DNA of 64,000 nucleotides from Lachnospiraceae bacterium (GCA_022793065.1 JAAWCE010000041.1:44690-108689), one strand, 5' to 3'. Counted from the first letter of the stretch, positions 33,549-43,584 are shown. Notes: generated from the letters alone by a model not told the origin. Numbers and translations: made by a program.

Positions 33549-36500
33549 ATGTCTGCCAGAAAGAACGACAGAACCATTTTCCGGGAAATATTGCTGCCTT
33601 TGCTGAGCGTACTTATCTTTCAAATGTTATTTATGGTAAGTGTTATTATAGTGGGCGGCGTGATAGACAGACTGAATCAAAATGCGAAGGATATACTGGC
33701 CCAACAGACAGAGAATCGCAGCGCATATCTGTTGGGAGAAATGATTGGCAACTGGTCGGATTTAGAAATGCTGTCCAATGAGATTGACGCCAAAGTGGAG
33801 GAACGACTGGAATTAGGGAAGATCTCTTTATCTGATTTAAATGAAAACAGTGTGGAAACCATTACATTGTTAAAGGATATAGTGCCCGATCTGATTAATA
33901 CCATGTATAATAAGAAGATTTCCGGTATTTTTGTAATATTTAATACCCATGGGCTGGAGGGAGACCATGTGCCGGAATCCATGCAGGGCATTTATTTAAG
34001 GGATTTGGACCCTACGGCCACGCCTTCGGAAAGAAATGCGGATTTGCTGTGGGAACGGGCGCCTACGGAGGTGGTCAGATCCGGTTATATTGCAACGGAT
34101 GCAGGGTGGCAGCCAGCGTTTTCCAGGGAAGATAGTGCGGACAAGGCATTTTGCTATCAACCCTTTCAGACAGCTTATAGGGACGAGGAAAAACTGAAAG
34201 ACAAGGAATATGGCTATTGGACGTCACAGCCGTACTGCCTGACGGGAGATAATCGCACGGCGATTTCTTATTCCAGGCCGTTGATATTGGAAGATGGTAC
34301 CGTATATGGTGTGCTGGGAGTGGAACTTCTTACGGATTATGTGGAGTCGCTGCTGCCGGATTCGGAATTGTCAGGAGATCGGCAAAGCTCCTATATGCTG
34401 GCGGTGTCTTATGGGGAAGAATCTTTGGGGGAGAGTGGTTCCGGAGAAACCATATCTGGTGAAGCATTGTCTCATGAGGACGGCATTTTAATACCGGTAA
34501 TTCTATCCAGTGATATCATGGATTTGACCGAAGCGGAGGAAAAGCAGTTCCGTCTGCTGGAAGAAGGAAAAGCGGAGGATGAGGAGGGAGAGGATTATGC
34601 GGCGGCTAAGAGGTTAGTCATATACAGTAATCATGCGCCTTTTGATTCCGAAAGGTGGTATTTGCTGGGCATCAGTTCCAGGGATAGTCTGTTTGCTTTT
34701 TCGAGACAAATCCAGGCGGTGCTGTTTCTGGCGGGGGTACTGACGTTTGCTGTAGGTCTGGCGGGAATTTTGTACGCAAGCTTCAGGCTGTCAAAGCCCA
34801 TACGGCATTTGTCGGAAGAAGTGGCAAGGGCCCAGAGAGATAAGAGTATGCCCCGACTGCCTTCTACAGGGATTCGGGAGATAGACCAGTTTGCGGATTC
34901 TATTTCACGCCTGGGACGGGAAGTGGTAGCGTCTTCCACCCGTTTTTTGAATATTATGGATATGGCAAGTGTGGAGCTTGCAGGGTATGAAATTCAGGAA
35001 GAGGACCATAGCGTGTATGTAACGGAGAATTATTTTCCGCTGTTGGGCGTCCATGAAGTGGATACAAAAAGTCTGACTTTGGAAGAGTTTCGGACCTGGC
35101 AGGAAAAACTGCAGCAATCTTTGGAACATTTTGATGGCGAGGATGGGAGTATTGTCTATAGTGTGCCGCAGCCGGACGGCAGTGTACATTATCTGCGCTC
35201 CGAGCGGCAAAAAGAGGCCGGAAGACAGATTGGTTTGATTGAAGACGTCACTGTATCCACTTTGGAGAAAAAACGCATTGAACGGGAAAGAGACAGTGAT
35301 AACCTGACGAAATTATATGCCAGAAGGGGATTTAAGCGGGAAACGGACAGGTTGTTTATGAGGCCCCAGACCTTAAAATGCGCGGGACTTTTGATGATAG
35401 ATTTGGATAATCTGAAAACGACCAACGACAGATTCGGGCATAATTTCGGAGATTTATATATTCAGACGGCGGGGAGATGTTTTGTGGAGCATACGCCGGA
35501 ACATACGGTTTGCGCCCGAATGTCCGGGGACGAGTTTATTCTGCTGTTTTATGGATATGAGAGCAGAGAGGAAATTCGGGAAAAAGTAGCAGCGCTTTAT
35601 AAGGCAGTACGGGAAGTGGCTTTTATCCTTCCCAATGGAGATAATATGGGGCTTAGTGCATCTGGGGGACTGGCCTATTATCCTGACGATAGTACGGAAT
35701 TGCCGGAACTGATGAAATTTGCGGATTTTGCCATGTATCAGGTGAAAAATTCCCATAAGGGTGATTATCGGGAGTTTGACGCAGAAGTTTATGAGCGGCA
35801 TTTACTTCAAAATCAGTGCAAATTGGAATTTCAACAAATGCTGGAGACAAGAGATGTGAACTTCTTCTTTCAGCCCATTGTGGATGGCAGGCAGGGAAAT
35901 GTATATGCCTATGAGGCTTTAATGCGGGTGAATCTGCCCACATTGCGTTCACCGGAAACGGTACTTCGCATTGCAAAGGAAGAAGGGCGGATGCACGATA
36001 TTGAAAATATTACAGTGTTTCAAGCGACCGAATGTTACAAGAAGCTGCTGGAAGAAGGGGCGGTATTGCCGGAGGCTTTTCTTTTCATCAATTCTATTGC
36101 AAATGAATGCATGACAGAAGAGGAAGAGATGCGGTATCATATGCTGTATCAGGATTTGCAGGACCGTATTGTGGTGGAGATTACGGAAGCGGAGCATCTG
36201 GATATGGATATGCTTCGGAAAAAAAGCAGGGTGGAAGGATTTTCCGGTGCTTTTGCATTGGACGACTATGGAAGCGGCTATAATAGTGAGATTAATCTAT
36301 TGGAGATGAAGCCCAAATATGTCAAAGTAGATATTACCATTGTCCGCGATGTGGATAAGGATGAAAACAAACAACAGGTAATCAGCAACATTGTAAATTA
36401 TGCGCATAAACGGGACATGATGATTATAGCCGAAGGATTGGAAACGGCGGAAGAACTGCAGAAAGTCCTGGAACTGGGGGTGGATTTGCTGCAGGGATAT

Positions 36501-36590
36501 TTCCTGGCCAGACCGGGAGAAAAGCCTTCGGCAATCAGCCAGGAAGCCCTCCGTGTGATTGATTTATTTTGGGAACGGCGAAAAAGCTAA
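33549..36590 (+). CDS. Membrane GGDEF-EAL c-di-GMP turnover enzyme
   Basis: A 1013-residue signalling protein. Membrane helix 1 lies near residues 15-40, followed by a large extracytoplasmic region (about 40-385) and helix 2 (about 390-412, FLAGVLTFAVGLAGILYASF). A HAMP-like linker, a PAS-like segment, a GGDEF domain (about 595-755) and an EAL domain (about 775-1005) follow. The GGDEF signature is SGDEF (ARMSGDEFILLF), a degenerate but often active form. The EAL domain keeps YEALMRV, the later ITEAEH glutamate, DDYGSGYNS, KPKYVKVD and EGLETAEEL, so phosphodiesterase activity is likely. The start at 33549 follows a GGGGGG-rich ribosome site. Co-transcription with the binding protein suggests ligand-controlled c-di-GMP level. 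Confidence 0.93.
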   Translation: MSARKNDRTIFREILLPLLSVLIFQMLFMVSVIIVGGVIDRLNQNAKDILAQQTENRSAYLLGEMIGNWSDLEMLSNEIDAKVEERLELGKISLSDLNENSVETITLLKDIVPDLINTMYNKKISGIFVIFNTHGLEGDHVPESMQGIYLRDLDPTATPSERNADLLWERAPTEVVRSGYIATDAGWQPAFSREDSADKAFCYQPFQTAYRDEEKLKDKEYGYWTSQPYCLTGDNRTAISYSRPLILEDGTVYGVLGVELLTDYVESLLPDSELSGDRQSSYMLAVSYGEESLGESGSGETISGEALSHEDGILIPVILSSDIMDLTEAEEKQFRLLEEGKAEDEEGEDYAAAKRLVIYSNHAPFDSERWYLLGISSRDSLFAFSRQIQAVLFLAGVLTFAVGLAGILYASFRLSKPIRHLSEEVARAQRDKSMPRLPSTGIREIDQFADSISRLGREVVASSTRFLNIMDMASVELAGYEIQEEDHSVYVTENYFPLLGVHEVDTKSLTLEEFRTWQEKLQQSLEHFDGEDGSIVYSVPQPDGSVHYLRSERQKEAGRQIGLIEDVTVSTLEKKRIERERDSDNLTKLYARRGFKRETDRLFMRPQTLKCAGLLMIDLDNLKTTNDRFGHNFGDLYIQTAGRCFVEHTPEHTVCARMSGDEFILLFYGYESREEIREKVAALYKAVREVAFILPNGDNMGLSASGGLAYYPDDSTELPELMKFADFAMYQVKNSHKGDYREFDAEVYERHLLQNQCKLEFQQMLETRDVNFFFQPIVDGRQGNVYAYEALMRVNLPTLRSPETVLRIAKEEGRMHDIENITVFQATECYKKLLEEGAVLPEAFLFINSIANECMTEEEEMRYHMLYQDLQDRIVVEITEAEHLDMDMLRKKSRVEGFSGAFALDDYGSGYNSEINLLEMKPKYVKVDITIVRDVDKDENKQQVISNIVNYAHKRDMMIIAEGLETAEELQKVLELGVDLLQGYFLARPGEKPSAISQEALRVIDLFWERRKS

Positions 36591-36606
36591 TCGCCGTTCC
36601 TTTTTT
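36572..36606 (+). terminator. Terminator overlapping the end of the GGDEF-EAL gene
   Basis: GGAACGGCGA (36572-36581) and TCGCCGTTCC (36591-36600), followed by six T residues. The left arm lies within the last codons, and the stop codon is in the loop. Confidence 0.95.
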
Positions 36607-36773
36607 AGACTTTTTTAATGGTATTATTTTTCCTAATTTATAATTTGTCAGAAAGGATATGTTATAATATTGAAGCAGAAAGGGTTTGCGGCATATTTGA
36701 TTTTAGGCTGCAGAAGTTATGGTATTGTGTTTTTATTTTTCAGATAGGAAACGAACGAAACAGGGGTATTGCT

Positions 36774-38255
36774 ATGAAATTTAAGACAAGACTGCGTGTT
36801 ACTTTTATTACGATTGTGGTTTTGCCGTTGGTGCTGACAACATTGGCATTTTGCGGCATTGGGCTATATCTGATGAATGTGCAGAAAGGATTTCCCATTG
36901 TGAAGCCGGACTACACCGCATTGGCAGAAAACATGAAGGAAGCGGTGGAGACTACGGACAGAGCATTTTATTATCTGCAGGATCAGATTCGGGAAGATGC
37001 TTCCAGATTGGCGGACAAGGGATATCTGGAAAATGTAAATTCCAAAATTGCCCGAAAAACCACATATATTATTGTAAGAAAAGGAAATGACCTATATTAT
37101 GCGGGAAACAAAGAAGCTGCAGAAGCGATTTTTGATAAATTGCCCGGATACCAGGAGGCAGATGTTTCAGAGGATTCTGGGATCTATTTTGATGATTTGG
37201 ACAAGTTTGTGAAGCAATTGGATTTTCGGTTTCCGGACGGCAGTGAGGGAAGTGCGTTTGTGATTACAAAAGTGAATTCGTTGATTTCCAGGCATCTGTT
37301 GATTGATATGTTTGTGGCGATTTTTTTGATTCTGATGTTTACAAGCTTAATTTTGACCTGGTGGATTCACAGAGGCGTATTCAACCCTATTAATGAGCTT
37401 AATATTGCAATGCGTAAGATTAAAGAGGGAAATTTTGAATATGTTTTGCAGACGGATGCCAAAGGGGAAATCGGAGATTTGTATCGAAATTATGAAGACA
37501 TGCGTCTGAGACTGAAAGAAAATGCGGAGGAAAATGAGGAAAGTGAGAAGCAAAACAGGGAGTTGGTCAGCAACATTTCCCATGATTTGAAAACGCCCAT
37601 TACTGCCATAAAGGGGTATGTGGAGGGGATTATGGATGGCGTGGCGGATACGCCGGAGAAAATGGATAAATATATTAAGACCATCTATAACAAAGCAAAT
37701 GATATGGAGCGGCTGATCAATGAGCTGACTTATTATTCGGGAATTGATAATAATCGGATTCCTTATAATTTTCATCGCATCAATGTATCAGAGTATTTTG
37801 GCGATTGTGTGGAAGAGGTGGGGCTGGATTTGGAGCAGAAAAGCATCGAGCTGAACTATTCCAATCTTGCCAGACCGGATACCATAATTATTGCGGACCC
37901 GGAACAGATGAAGAAGGTCATCAATAATATTATCAGTAACAGTGTAAAATATATGGATAAGCCAAAGGGAATTATTGATATTCGGATTTTAGATGAATTA
38001 GATTCCATCCGTATTGAGATTGAAGATAACGGCAAGGGAATTGCCCAAAAGGATTTACCTAAAATTTTTGAACGTTTTTACCGCACCGATACTTCACGCA
38101 ATTCGGCCCAGGGAGGCAGCGGTATAGGACTGTCTATTGTGAAAAAAATTGTGGAAGATCACGGAGGATATATTTGGGCAACCAGTAAGGAAGGAGAAGG
38201 GACCTGTATTAATTTTGTGCTGAGAAAGTATATTGAGTTACAGGATGAAAAGTAA
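36774..38255 (+). CDS. Sensor histidine kinase (HAMP, HisKA)
   Basis: A 493-residue membrane kinase: helix 1 near residues 10-35 and an extracytoplasmic sensor of about 125 residues. Helix 2 lies near 170-195 (LIDMFVAIFLILMFTSLI), followed by HAMP, the phosphoacceptor region NISHDLKTPITAIKGY, N-box INNIISNSVKYMD, G1 DNGKGIAQKD and G2 GGSGIGLSIVKKI. The start ATG at 36774 has CAGGGG upstream; an in-frame start at 36618 would add 52 residues outside the family pattern. The cognate regulator gene follows 125 bp downstream. The signal is unknown. Confidence 0.93.
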   Translation: MKFKTRLRVTFITIVVLPLVLTTLAFCGIGLYLMNVQKGFPIVKPDYTALAENMKEAVETTDRAFYYLQDQIREDASRLADKGYLENVNSKIARKTTYIIVRKGNDLYYAGNKEAAEAIFDKLPGYQEADVSEDSGIYFDDLDKFVKQLDFRFPDGSEGSAFVITKVNSLISRHLLIDMFVAIFLILMFTSLILTWWIHRGVFNPINELNIAMRKIKEGNFEYVLQTDAKGEIGDLYRNYEDMRLRLKENAEENEESEKQNRELVSNISHDLKTPITAIKGYVEGIMDGVADTPEKMDKYIKTIYNKANDMERLINELTYYSGIDNNRIPYNFHRINVSEYFGDCVEEVGLDLEQKSIELNYSNLARPDTIIIADPEQMKKVINNIISNSVKYMDKPKGIIDIRILDELDSIRIEIEDNGKGIAQKDLPKIFERFYRTDTSRNSAQGGSGIGLSIVKKIVEDHGGYIWATSKEGEGTCINFVLRKYIELQDEK

Positions 38256-38380
38256 TTAGAAACAGAAATTCGCTGATACAAGTTAGAAATTGCTCCGATC
38301 AGGGAAGAGCGGAGATTTGGGGATATAGTGACCAACAGTGTTTCACCCCGGAATATTAATATGGAAAGGCAGGACAGAGC

Positions 38381-39073
38381 ATGAGCAAGATTTTAATTAT
38401 TGAGGATGAGGTTGCAATCGCAGACCTGGAAAAAGATTATTTGGAGTTAAGTGATTTTCAGGTAGATATTTGCAATACGGGGGATGAGGGACTTACAATG
38501 GCGCTGGGAGGTGAATATAATCTGGTGATTTTGGATTTAATGCTTCCAGGAATAGACGGTTTTGAAGTGTGCAGGAAAATACGAAAGGAAAAAAATATTC
38601 CTATTTTGATGGTTTCTGCGAAAAAAGATGATATAGATAAAATCAGAGGATTGGGATTGGGGGCGGATGATTATATGACAAAGCCTTTCAGCCCCAGCGA
38701 ACTTGTGGCAAGAGTGAAAGCCCATATGGCAAGGTATGAGCGATTGGTGGGAACCAATCAGAAGCCTCAGAATGATATTGTGGAAATTCGGGGAATTCGC
38801 ATTGACAAGACGGCCAGACGTGTGTATGTGAATGGTGAAGAGAGAACTTTTACCACAAAGGAATTTGATTTGCTGACTTTTCTTGCGGAAAATCCCAATC
38901 ATGTATATACAAAGGAAGAACTTTTCCGTGAAATATGGGACATGGATTCTATTGGAGATATTGCTACCGTGACAGTGCATATTAAGAAGATTAGGGAAAA
39001 AATTGAACCGGACACGGCAAAGCCTCAATATATTGAAACCATTTGGGGCGTTGGATATCGCTTTAAAGTGTGA
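38381..39073 (+). CDS. OmpR-family response regulator
   Basis: A 230-residue regulator. The receiver domain has ILIIEDEVAIADLE, phosphoacceptor aspartate in LVILDLMLPGIDGFE, and the lysine in DDYMTKPFSPSEL. The C-terminal winged helix has TTKEFDLLTFLAENPNHVYTKEEL in two parts and ends with VHIKKIREKI and IWGVGYRFKV. It forms a two-component pair with the kinase encoded just upstream. Target genes cannot be read from sequence. Confidence 0.95.
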   Translation: MSKILIIEDEVAIADLEKDYLELSDFQVDICNTGDEGLTMALGGEYNLVILDLMLPGIDGFEVCRKIRKEKNIPILMVSAKKDDIDKIRGLGLGADDYMTKPFSPSELVARVKAHMARYERLVGTNQKPQNDIVEIRGIRIDKTARRVYVNGEERTFTTKEFDLLTFLAENPNHVYTKEELFREIWDMDSIGDIATVTVHIKKIREKIEPDTAKPQYIETIWGVGYRFKV

Positions 39074-39188
39074 TAAAGATTATTGTTGTTGTGGTTTTTA
39101 CATGTTTGACAATAATTATCTCTGGCAAAAGAAAGGATAGGGCGGGAAGCCGTAAGGTTTTCCGCCCATAAAGGTGTGGGGTAAAGAT

Positions 39189-40835
39189 ATGATTCCTGAG
39201 GCATTTTTAGACAGAATGAAACGGATGTTGGGCAAGGAGTATGATGCTTTTATAGAGACATATGGAATGGAGGGGCATAAGGCGCTTAGGCTGAATAGGT
39301 CAAAGCAGAGGGCGGATGGACAGAATGTGGCACAGGCATTGGGAGTGGAGGAAGGAATAGCAAATCATCCGGAAGAGGCAGGGGTAGTTTGTACGGAAGG
39401 GGGAAAGGCGGGAAAATTACGTTTGCATCAGGTACCATGGGCAGAGAATGGTTACTATTTCAGGTCGGAAGATAATCCTGGAAAACATCCTTATCATGAC
39501 GCAGGATTGTATTATATACAGGAACCCAGTGCTATGATGCCGGCGGAACTGCTTGAGGTACGGCCCGGAGAACGGGTATTGGATTTATGTGCGGCGCCGG
39601 GAGGCAAAAGTACGCAGATTGCCGGGAAGATGCAAGGCCAGGGGATTTTATTCTGCAATGAGATAAATTCGGAGAGAGCAAAGATACTGTCTGAAAATAT
39701 AGAGCGGATGGGAATCGGCAATGCTTGTGTGTTGAATGAAACACCTGAGCGGCTGGCCGGTTTGTTTCCGGCCTATTTTGATAAGATATTGGTGGACGCC
39801 CCTTGCTCCGGGGAAGGCATGTTTCGCAAAAATGAAGATGCCTGTAATGAATGGAGCCCGGAAACGGTGGAAATGTGTGCCCAAAGGCAGGATGGAATTT
39901 TGGACTGTGCCGCCAAAATGTTACGATGCGGCGGCAGACTGGTATATTCTACTTGTACTTTTGCACCGGAAGAAAATGAGGGGAGTGTCAGCCGTTTTCT
40001 GCACAGGCATTCAGAATTTCAGATAGTGAAAATATCTGGTGAAGAGAAAAAGAGGCGGGGGCTTGAGGGATGCGAGGGAAAAACGGAGTACATTGCGCAT
40101 CCGGCGTCCGGGCTGGAGGGGACCATTCGGCTGTGGCCTCATCATATTCAGGGAGAGGGACATTATGCTGCCGTACTGCATAAGAAGGAAGGGAGTTATG
40201 GCGATGATGCCAGTGGGAGCGAAACCATAGTACTGCCTAAGGCAAAAGCAGCTTCCAGGAAATCTAAGGGCATTAAGGGCAAAACCATGAACGAAGGAAT
40301 GGAAGGAATGGTGGGGAAGGTACCGGAAGCTTTTGCAGCGTTTGTCCATGAGACAATTGGATTTGCACAGGAAAAAGAGGAATTCCGGGAACCGTGGGAA
40401 AAAGCAAATAGTCCATGGAAGGATATGCAGGAGTTACTGAGGGGGATTGGCAATCTGACCGGAATGTATGGTACGCTTCAAATGGTGGAGTTTGGAGACA
40501 ATTTATATTTGGTTCCGGCCGGGATGCCATCGTTAAAGGGAATAAAAGTGTTGCGGCCAGGGCTTCATTTGGGGCAGTTGAAGAAGAACAGGTTTGAGCC
40601 TTCTCATGCGCTGGCATTGGCGCTTATGCCCCAGGGAGCGCTGCATAGATGGAATCTGTCCGCCGATAGTCAGAGGATTTTAGCATATTTAAATGGGGAG
40701 ACATTTCCGGCGGAAGGTGAGAAGGGATGGTATCTTATCTGTGTGGACGGTTTTGGTATAGGCTGGGGTAAGCTTGCCGGGGGAGTGATGAAGAATCATT
40801 ATCCCAGAGGACTAAGGGGCAGAAAGCATGAGTGA
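39189..40835 (+). CDS. RsmF-like rRNA (cytosine-C5) methyltransferase
   Basis: A 548-residue NOL1/NOP2/Sun-family RNA m5C methyltransferase. The SAM-binding motif is LDLCAAPGGKSTQIA (about residue 125), with the two catalytic cysteines in DAPCSGEGMFRK and STCTFAPEENE. The N-terminal part (MIPEAFLDRMKRMLG) and the C-terminal PUA-like extension (GIKVLRPGLHLGQLKKNRFEPSHALA, in parts) match the RsmF/YebU group. The expected substrate is a 16S rRNA cytosine. The start is ATG 39189; an upstream GTG would add five residues. Confidence 0.92.
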   Translation: MIPEAFLDRMKRMLGKEYDAFIETYGMEGHKALRLNRSKQRADGQNVAQALGVEEGIANHPEEAGVVCTEGGKAGKLRLHQVPWAENGYYFRSEDNPGKHPYHDAGLYYIQEPSAMMPAELLEVRPGERVLDLCAAPGGKSTQIAGKMQGQGILFCNEINSERAKILSENIERMGIGNACVLNETPERLAGLFPAYFDKILVDAPCSGEGMFRKNEDACNEWSPETVEMCAQRQDGILDCAAKMLRCGGRLVYSTCTFAPEENEGSVSRFLHRHSEFQIVKISGEEKKRRGLEGCEGKTEYIAHPASGLEGTIRLWPHHIQGEGHYAAVLHKKEGSYGDDASGSETIVLPKAKAASRKSKGIKGKTMNEGMEGMVGKVPEAFAAFVHETIGFAQEKEEFREPWEKANSPWKDMQELLRGIGNLTGMYGTLQMVEFGDNLYLVPAGMPSLKGIKVLRPGLHLGQLKKNRFEPSHALALALMPQGALHRWNLSADSQRILAYLNGETFPAEGEKGWYLICVDGFGIGWGKLAGGVMKNHYPRGLRGRKHE

Positions 40836-40897
40836 AACCACCATGCAGCCGGCGTTATAACATATTTCCTTTTGGGTTTTCTAAGGCGGGGATTTGT

Positions 40898-40950
40898 GGT
40901 ACAATGTTGACACAGAAGAACATTGTGTCAACTGCTGATTCCATTTGCGC
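40898..40950 (+). repeat. Dispersed palindromic repeat 2, copy b
   Basis: GGTACAATGTTGACACA, a short loop and TGTGTCAAC (arms 40906-40914 and 40924-40932), then CTGCTGATTCCATTTGCGC. A second hairpin (AGAGGGGTGT / ACACCCTCT, 40955-40975) follows at once, then TTGCGCAAAAAAATT. It sits between the methyltransferase gene and recD2. Confidence 0.8.
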
Positions 40951-40993
40951 TTAAAGAGGGGTGTTTACACACCCTCTTGCGCAAAAAAATTAA

Positions 40994-41051
40994 GGTACAA
41001 TGTTGACACAGAAAAGCATTGTGTTTTTGCGCATGAAATTATGGTACAATG
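40994..41051 (+). repeat. Dispersed palindromic repeat 2, copy c (shortened)
   Basis: GGTACAATGTTGACACAGAAAAGCATTGTGT begins as copy b (split: GGTACAATGTTGACACA, then GAAAAGCATTGTGT) but then jumps to TTTTGCGC, as if about 14 bases were deleted. It continues with ATGAAATTATGGTACAATG, matching the extended end of copy a. It lies about 100 bp before the recD2 start, in tandem with copy b. Confidence 0.8.
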
Positions 41052-41152
41052 CAAAGGTATCATTGTATTGTGGGGAGAATCAGGTCGGCGCCGTCAGTAT
41101 CGGCGCCGCAGGGCATGAGAATAGGAAGAAAAAGCGGGAAGGCGAAATAAAA

Positions 41153-43399
41153 ATGCAGAAGATCCGTTGTGTGGTTGAGAGAATTACATATCAGAATCCG
41201 GAAAACGGATATTCCGTTTTGAAATGCCGCATGAAGGATTACATTGACTTAGTGCCGGTCATTGGCAATATGATAGATGTAAATGTAGGATCTGTTCTGA
41301 TAGCTGAAGGGAACTGGAAGGTAGATGCCAAATATGGCAGGCAGTTTGTAGCGGAAAACTGGGAGGAAACGCTTCCGGCGACGGTCTATGGCATGGAGAA
41401 ATATCTCGGCTCCGGGCTGATCAAGGGTGTGGGACCGAAATTTGCAAAAAAGATTGTACAGAAATATGGAGCAGATACATTTACCGTCATAGAGGATCAT
41501 GTGGAACAGTTGATTGAGATAGAAGGAATTGGCAGGAAACGTATCCAAATGATCGCAGAATCATGGGAGAGGCAGAAAGAAATTAAAAATGTGATGCTCT
41601 TTTTGCAGGAATATAAGGTATCTACTTCTTATGCAGCGAAGATATATAAGCAGTATGGAAATGGCAGTATTGAAGTAATGAAGGAGAATCCGTATAAACT
41701 GGCGGATGATATCTGGGGGATCGGATTTAAGACCGCAGACCAGATCGCAAGAAAGCTGGGTTTTGGAAAGGAGTCTTATGTACGGCTCAGAAGCGGTCTG
41801 ATGTATACATTGTCTGAGTTGTCCAACGAAGGACATGTGTATGCGGAAAAACAGCAGCTCATAGAGAAAGCTTCCGAGCTTTTGGAAGCGTCGTTTGAGA
41901 CGGTGATCATGACCATGGATGATATGCTAAAGAAGGAAGAACTTATCCTTGAAAAGAATATCATGCGGATTGACGAAGAGGGGAATAGAATTACAGCCAT
42001 TTATCTGCCGCCGTTTTATTTTGCTGAGATGGGGACTGCCGCGAAATTAAAGAGGCTTGCAGCTTCTCCGGCCCAGGACAAATTATACACAAAATTGATG
42101 GAAGCAAGAAAAAATACGGGAAATGAAGCCCTTTCAGTTGATATAAACATTATCCAGTCAAAGACCGGTATGGAGTATGACCAGATTCAGGCAGATGCCA
42201 TCAGGCAGGCTGCAGCGGCAAAAGTTATGGTGCTGACAGGCGGACCTGGTACAGGAAAAACCACAACGACCCACGGTATTATATGGGCGTATCGGGCATA
42301 TGGGCTTCGGATTTTGCTGGCTGCTCCCACGGGCAGAGCGGCAAAGCGGATGACAGAAGCAACCGGATTGGAAGCAAAGACCATTCACAGACTTTTGGAA
42401 TGCAAGCCGCCGGAAGGGTATCAAAAAAATGAGGAAGATCCATTGGAAGGGGACGTGTTGATTGTGGATGAATGTTCCATGATTGACATCATTTTGATGA
42501 ACTCACTTTTGAAAGCCATTCCGCCCACGATGCGCCTTATTTTGGTTGGGGATATTGACCAGCTTCCGTCCGTAGGACCGGGAAATGTTTTGAGAGATAT
42601 GATGGATTCGGGTGCTTTTCCGGTTGTAAGGCTTACCAGGATATTCAGACAGGCTCAAACAAGCCATATTATTATGAATGCGCACCGAATTAACGAGGGC
42701 CGGATGCCGGATATCAGCAACAGGAAGACTACAGATTTCTTTTTTCTTGAGAATGAGGATGCAGATTTGGCCCTGCCGCAGATTGTAAAACTGTTACAGA
42801 CAGATCTTCCGAAATATTTTCATGTGGAGCCGTCACAGATTCAGGTTTTGACGCCTATGCAGAGAGGTGTGCTTGGAGCGACCAATCTGAATCTATCTTT
42901 GCAGGAAGCGCTGAATCCATTGGAGCGAGAGATCTTTATGAAAGGGAGGGGCAAAGTGACAGTGCCGAAGGAATGTCTGCGCCGGAGCGGGTATGCTTTC
43001 AGGGCGGATGATAAAGTGATGCAGATTAAGAACAACTATGATAAAGAGATCTTTAATGGTGATATGGGTGTGATTGTTTCTGTCAATGAGGCGGACAGGA
43101 CGCTTACAGTTAATTTTGACGGCAGGAATATCGAGTATGATGTGACGGAGCTTGATGAATTGGTTCATGCCTATGCGACTACGATACATAAAGCGCAAGG
43201 ATCGGAGTATCCCATTGTGGTAATGCCTGTTATGATGAATCACTATGTAATGCTGCAGAGAAATCTTATCTATACAGGTATTACCAGGGCAAAGAAGGCG
43301 CTAATAATTGTGGGAACAAAGAAGGCTTTGGCTTATGCTGTGGGGAATGTAACAGTCACAAAGAGAAATACCATGCTGCGGGAGAGGTTGGAGGGGTAG
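41153..43399 (+). CDS. recD2: RecD2-type 5'-3' DNA helicase
   Basis: A 748-residue SF1B helicase of the stand-alone RecD2 group. The N-terminal OB-like domain opens IRCVVERITYQNPENGYSV. Helix-hairpin-helix repeats follow (GSGLIKGVGPKFAKKIV, EIEGIGRKRIQMI, ADDIWGIGFKTADQIA). The helicase core has Walker A LTGGPGTGKTTTT, Walker B LIVDECSMIDI, and late motifs YATTIHKAQGSEYPIV and YTGITRAKKALIIVG. The start chosen is ATG 41153. A longer frame from 41000 reads through repeat 2 copy c and includes non-homologous residues. RecD2 acts in replication-fork and mismatch-repair-related DNA processing. Confidence 0.95.
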   Translation: MQKIRCVVERITYQNPENGYSVLKCRMKDYIDLVPVIGNMIDVNVGSVLIAEGNWKVDAKYGRQFVAENWEETLPATVYGMEKYLGSGLIKGVGPKFAKKIVQKYGADTFTVIEDHVEQLIEIEGIGRKRIQMIAESWERQKEIKNVMLFLQEYKVSTSYAAKIYKQYGNGSIEVMKENPYKLADDIWGIGFKTADQIARKLGFGKESYVRLRSGLMYTLSELSNEGHVYAEKQQLIEKASELLEASFETVIMTMDDMLKKEELILEKNIMRIDEEGNRITAIYLPPFYFAEMGTAAKLKRLAASPAQDKLYTKLMEARKNTGNEALSVDINIIQSKTGMEYDQIQADAIRQAAAAKVMVLTGGPGTGKTTTTHGIIWAYRAYGLRILLAAPTGRAAKRMTEATGLEAKTIHRLLECKPPEGYQKNEEDPLEGDVLIVDECSMIDIILMNSLLKAIPPTMRLILVGDIDQLPSVGPGNVLRDMMDSGAFPVVRLTRIFRQAQTSHIIMNAHRINEGRMPDISNRKTTDFFFLENEDADLALPQIVKLLQTDLPKYFHVEPSQIQVLTPMQRGVLGATNLNLSLQEALNPLEREIFMKGRGKVTVPKECLRRSGYAFRADDKVMQIKNNYDKEIFNGDMGVIVSVNEADRTLTVNFDGRNIEYDVTELDELVHAYATTIHKAQGSEYPIVVMPVMMNHYVMLQRNLIYTGITRAKKALIIVGTKKALAYAVGNVTVTKRNTMLRERLEG

Positions 43400-43531
43400 A
43401 GGGCAGATTTTATGCAGGCTTTGATAAATGATAGGTATAAAAATGAGGAAAGCACATCCATGTAAAAGTTTGTTTGCTGGAAGTGTTGGGGATGATATAG
43501 AAGTTATAGTCGCGGTCAATAAAATTTGCTG

Positions 43532-43584
43532 ACTTACGAGCGAAAAGCATCGTGAATATGTGGCAAATTTGATCGCTCGTGAGT
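43532..43584. other. Imperfect hairpin in the gap after recD2
   Basis: ACTTACGAGCGA (43532-43543) and TCGCTCGTGAGT (43573-43584) are inverted with one mismatch. AAATTTG-like segments lie inside the right arm and outside the left. The 43400-43835 gap is AT-rich and otherwise shows no gene. It also contains AAGGAG followed by an immediate ATG-TAA at 43798-43803. Confidence 0.5.

Noticed and set aside
41000..41152. N-terminal extension of RecD2
   Set aside because: It reads through repeat 2 copy c and gives MLTQKSIV, the same false peptide as at 20817; the family start is at 41153.
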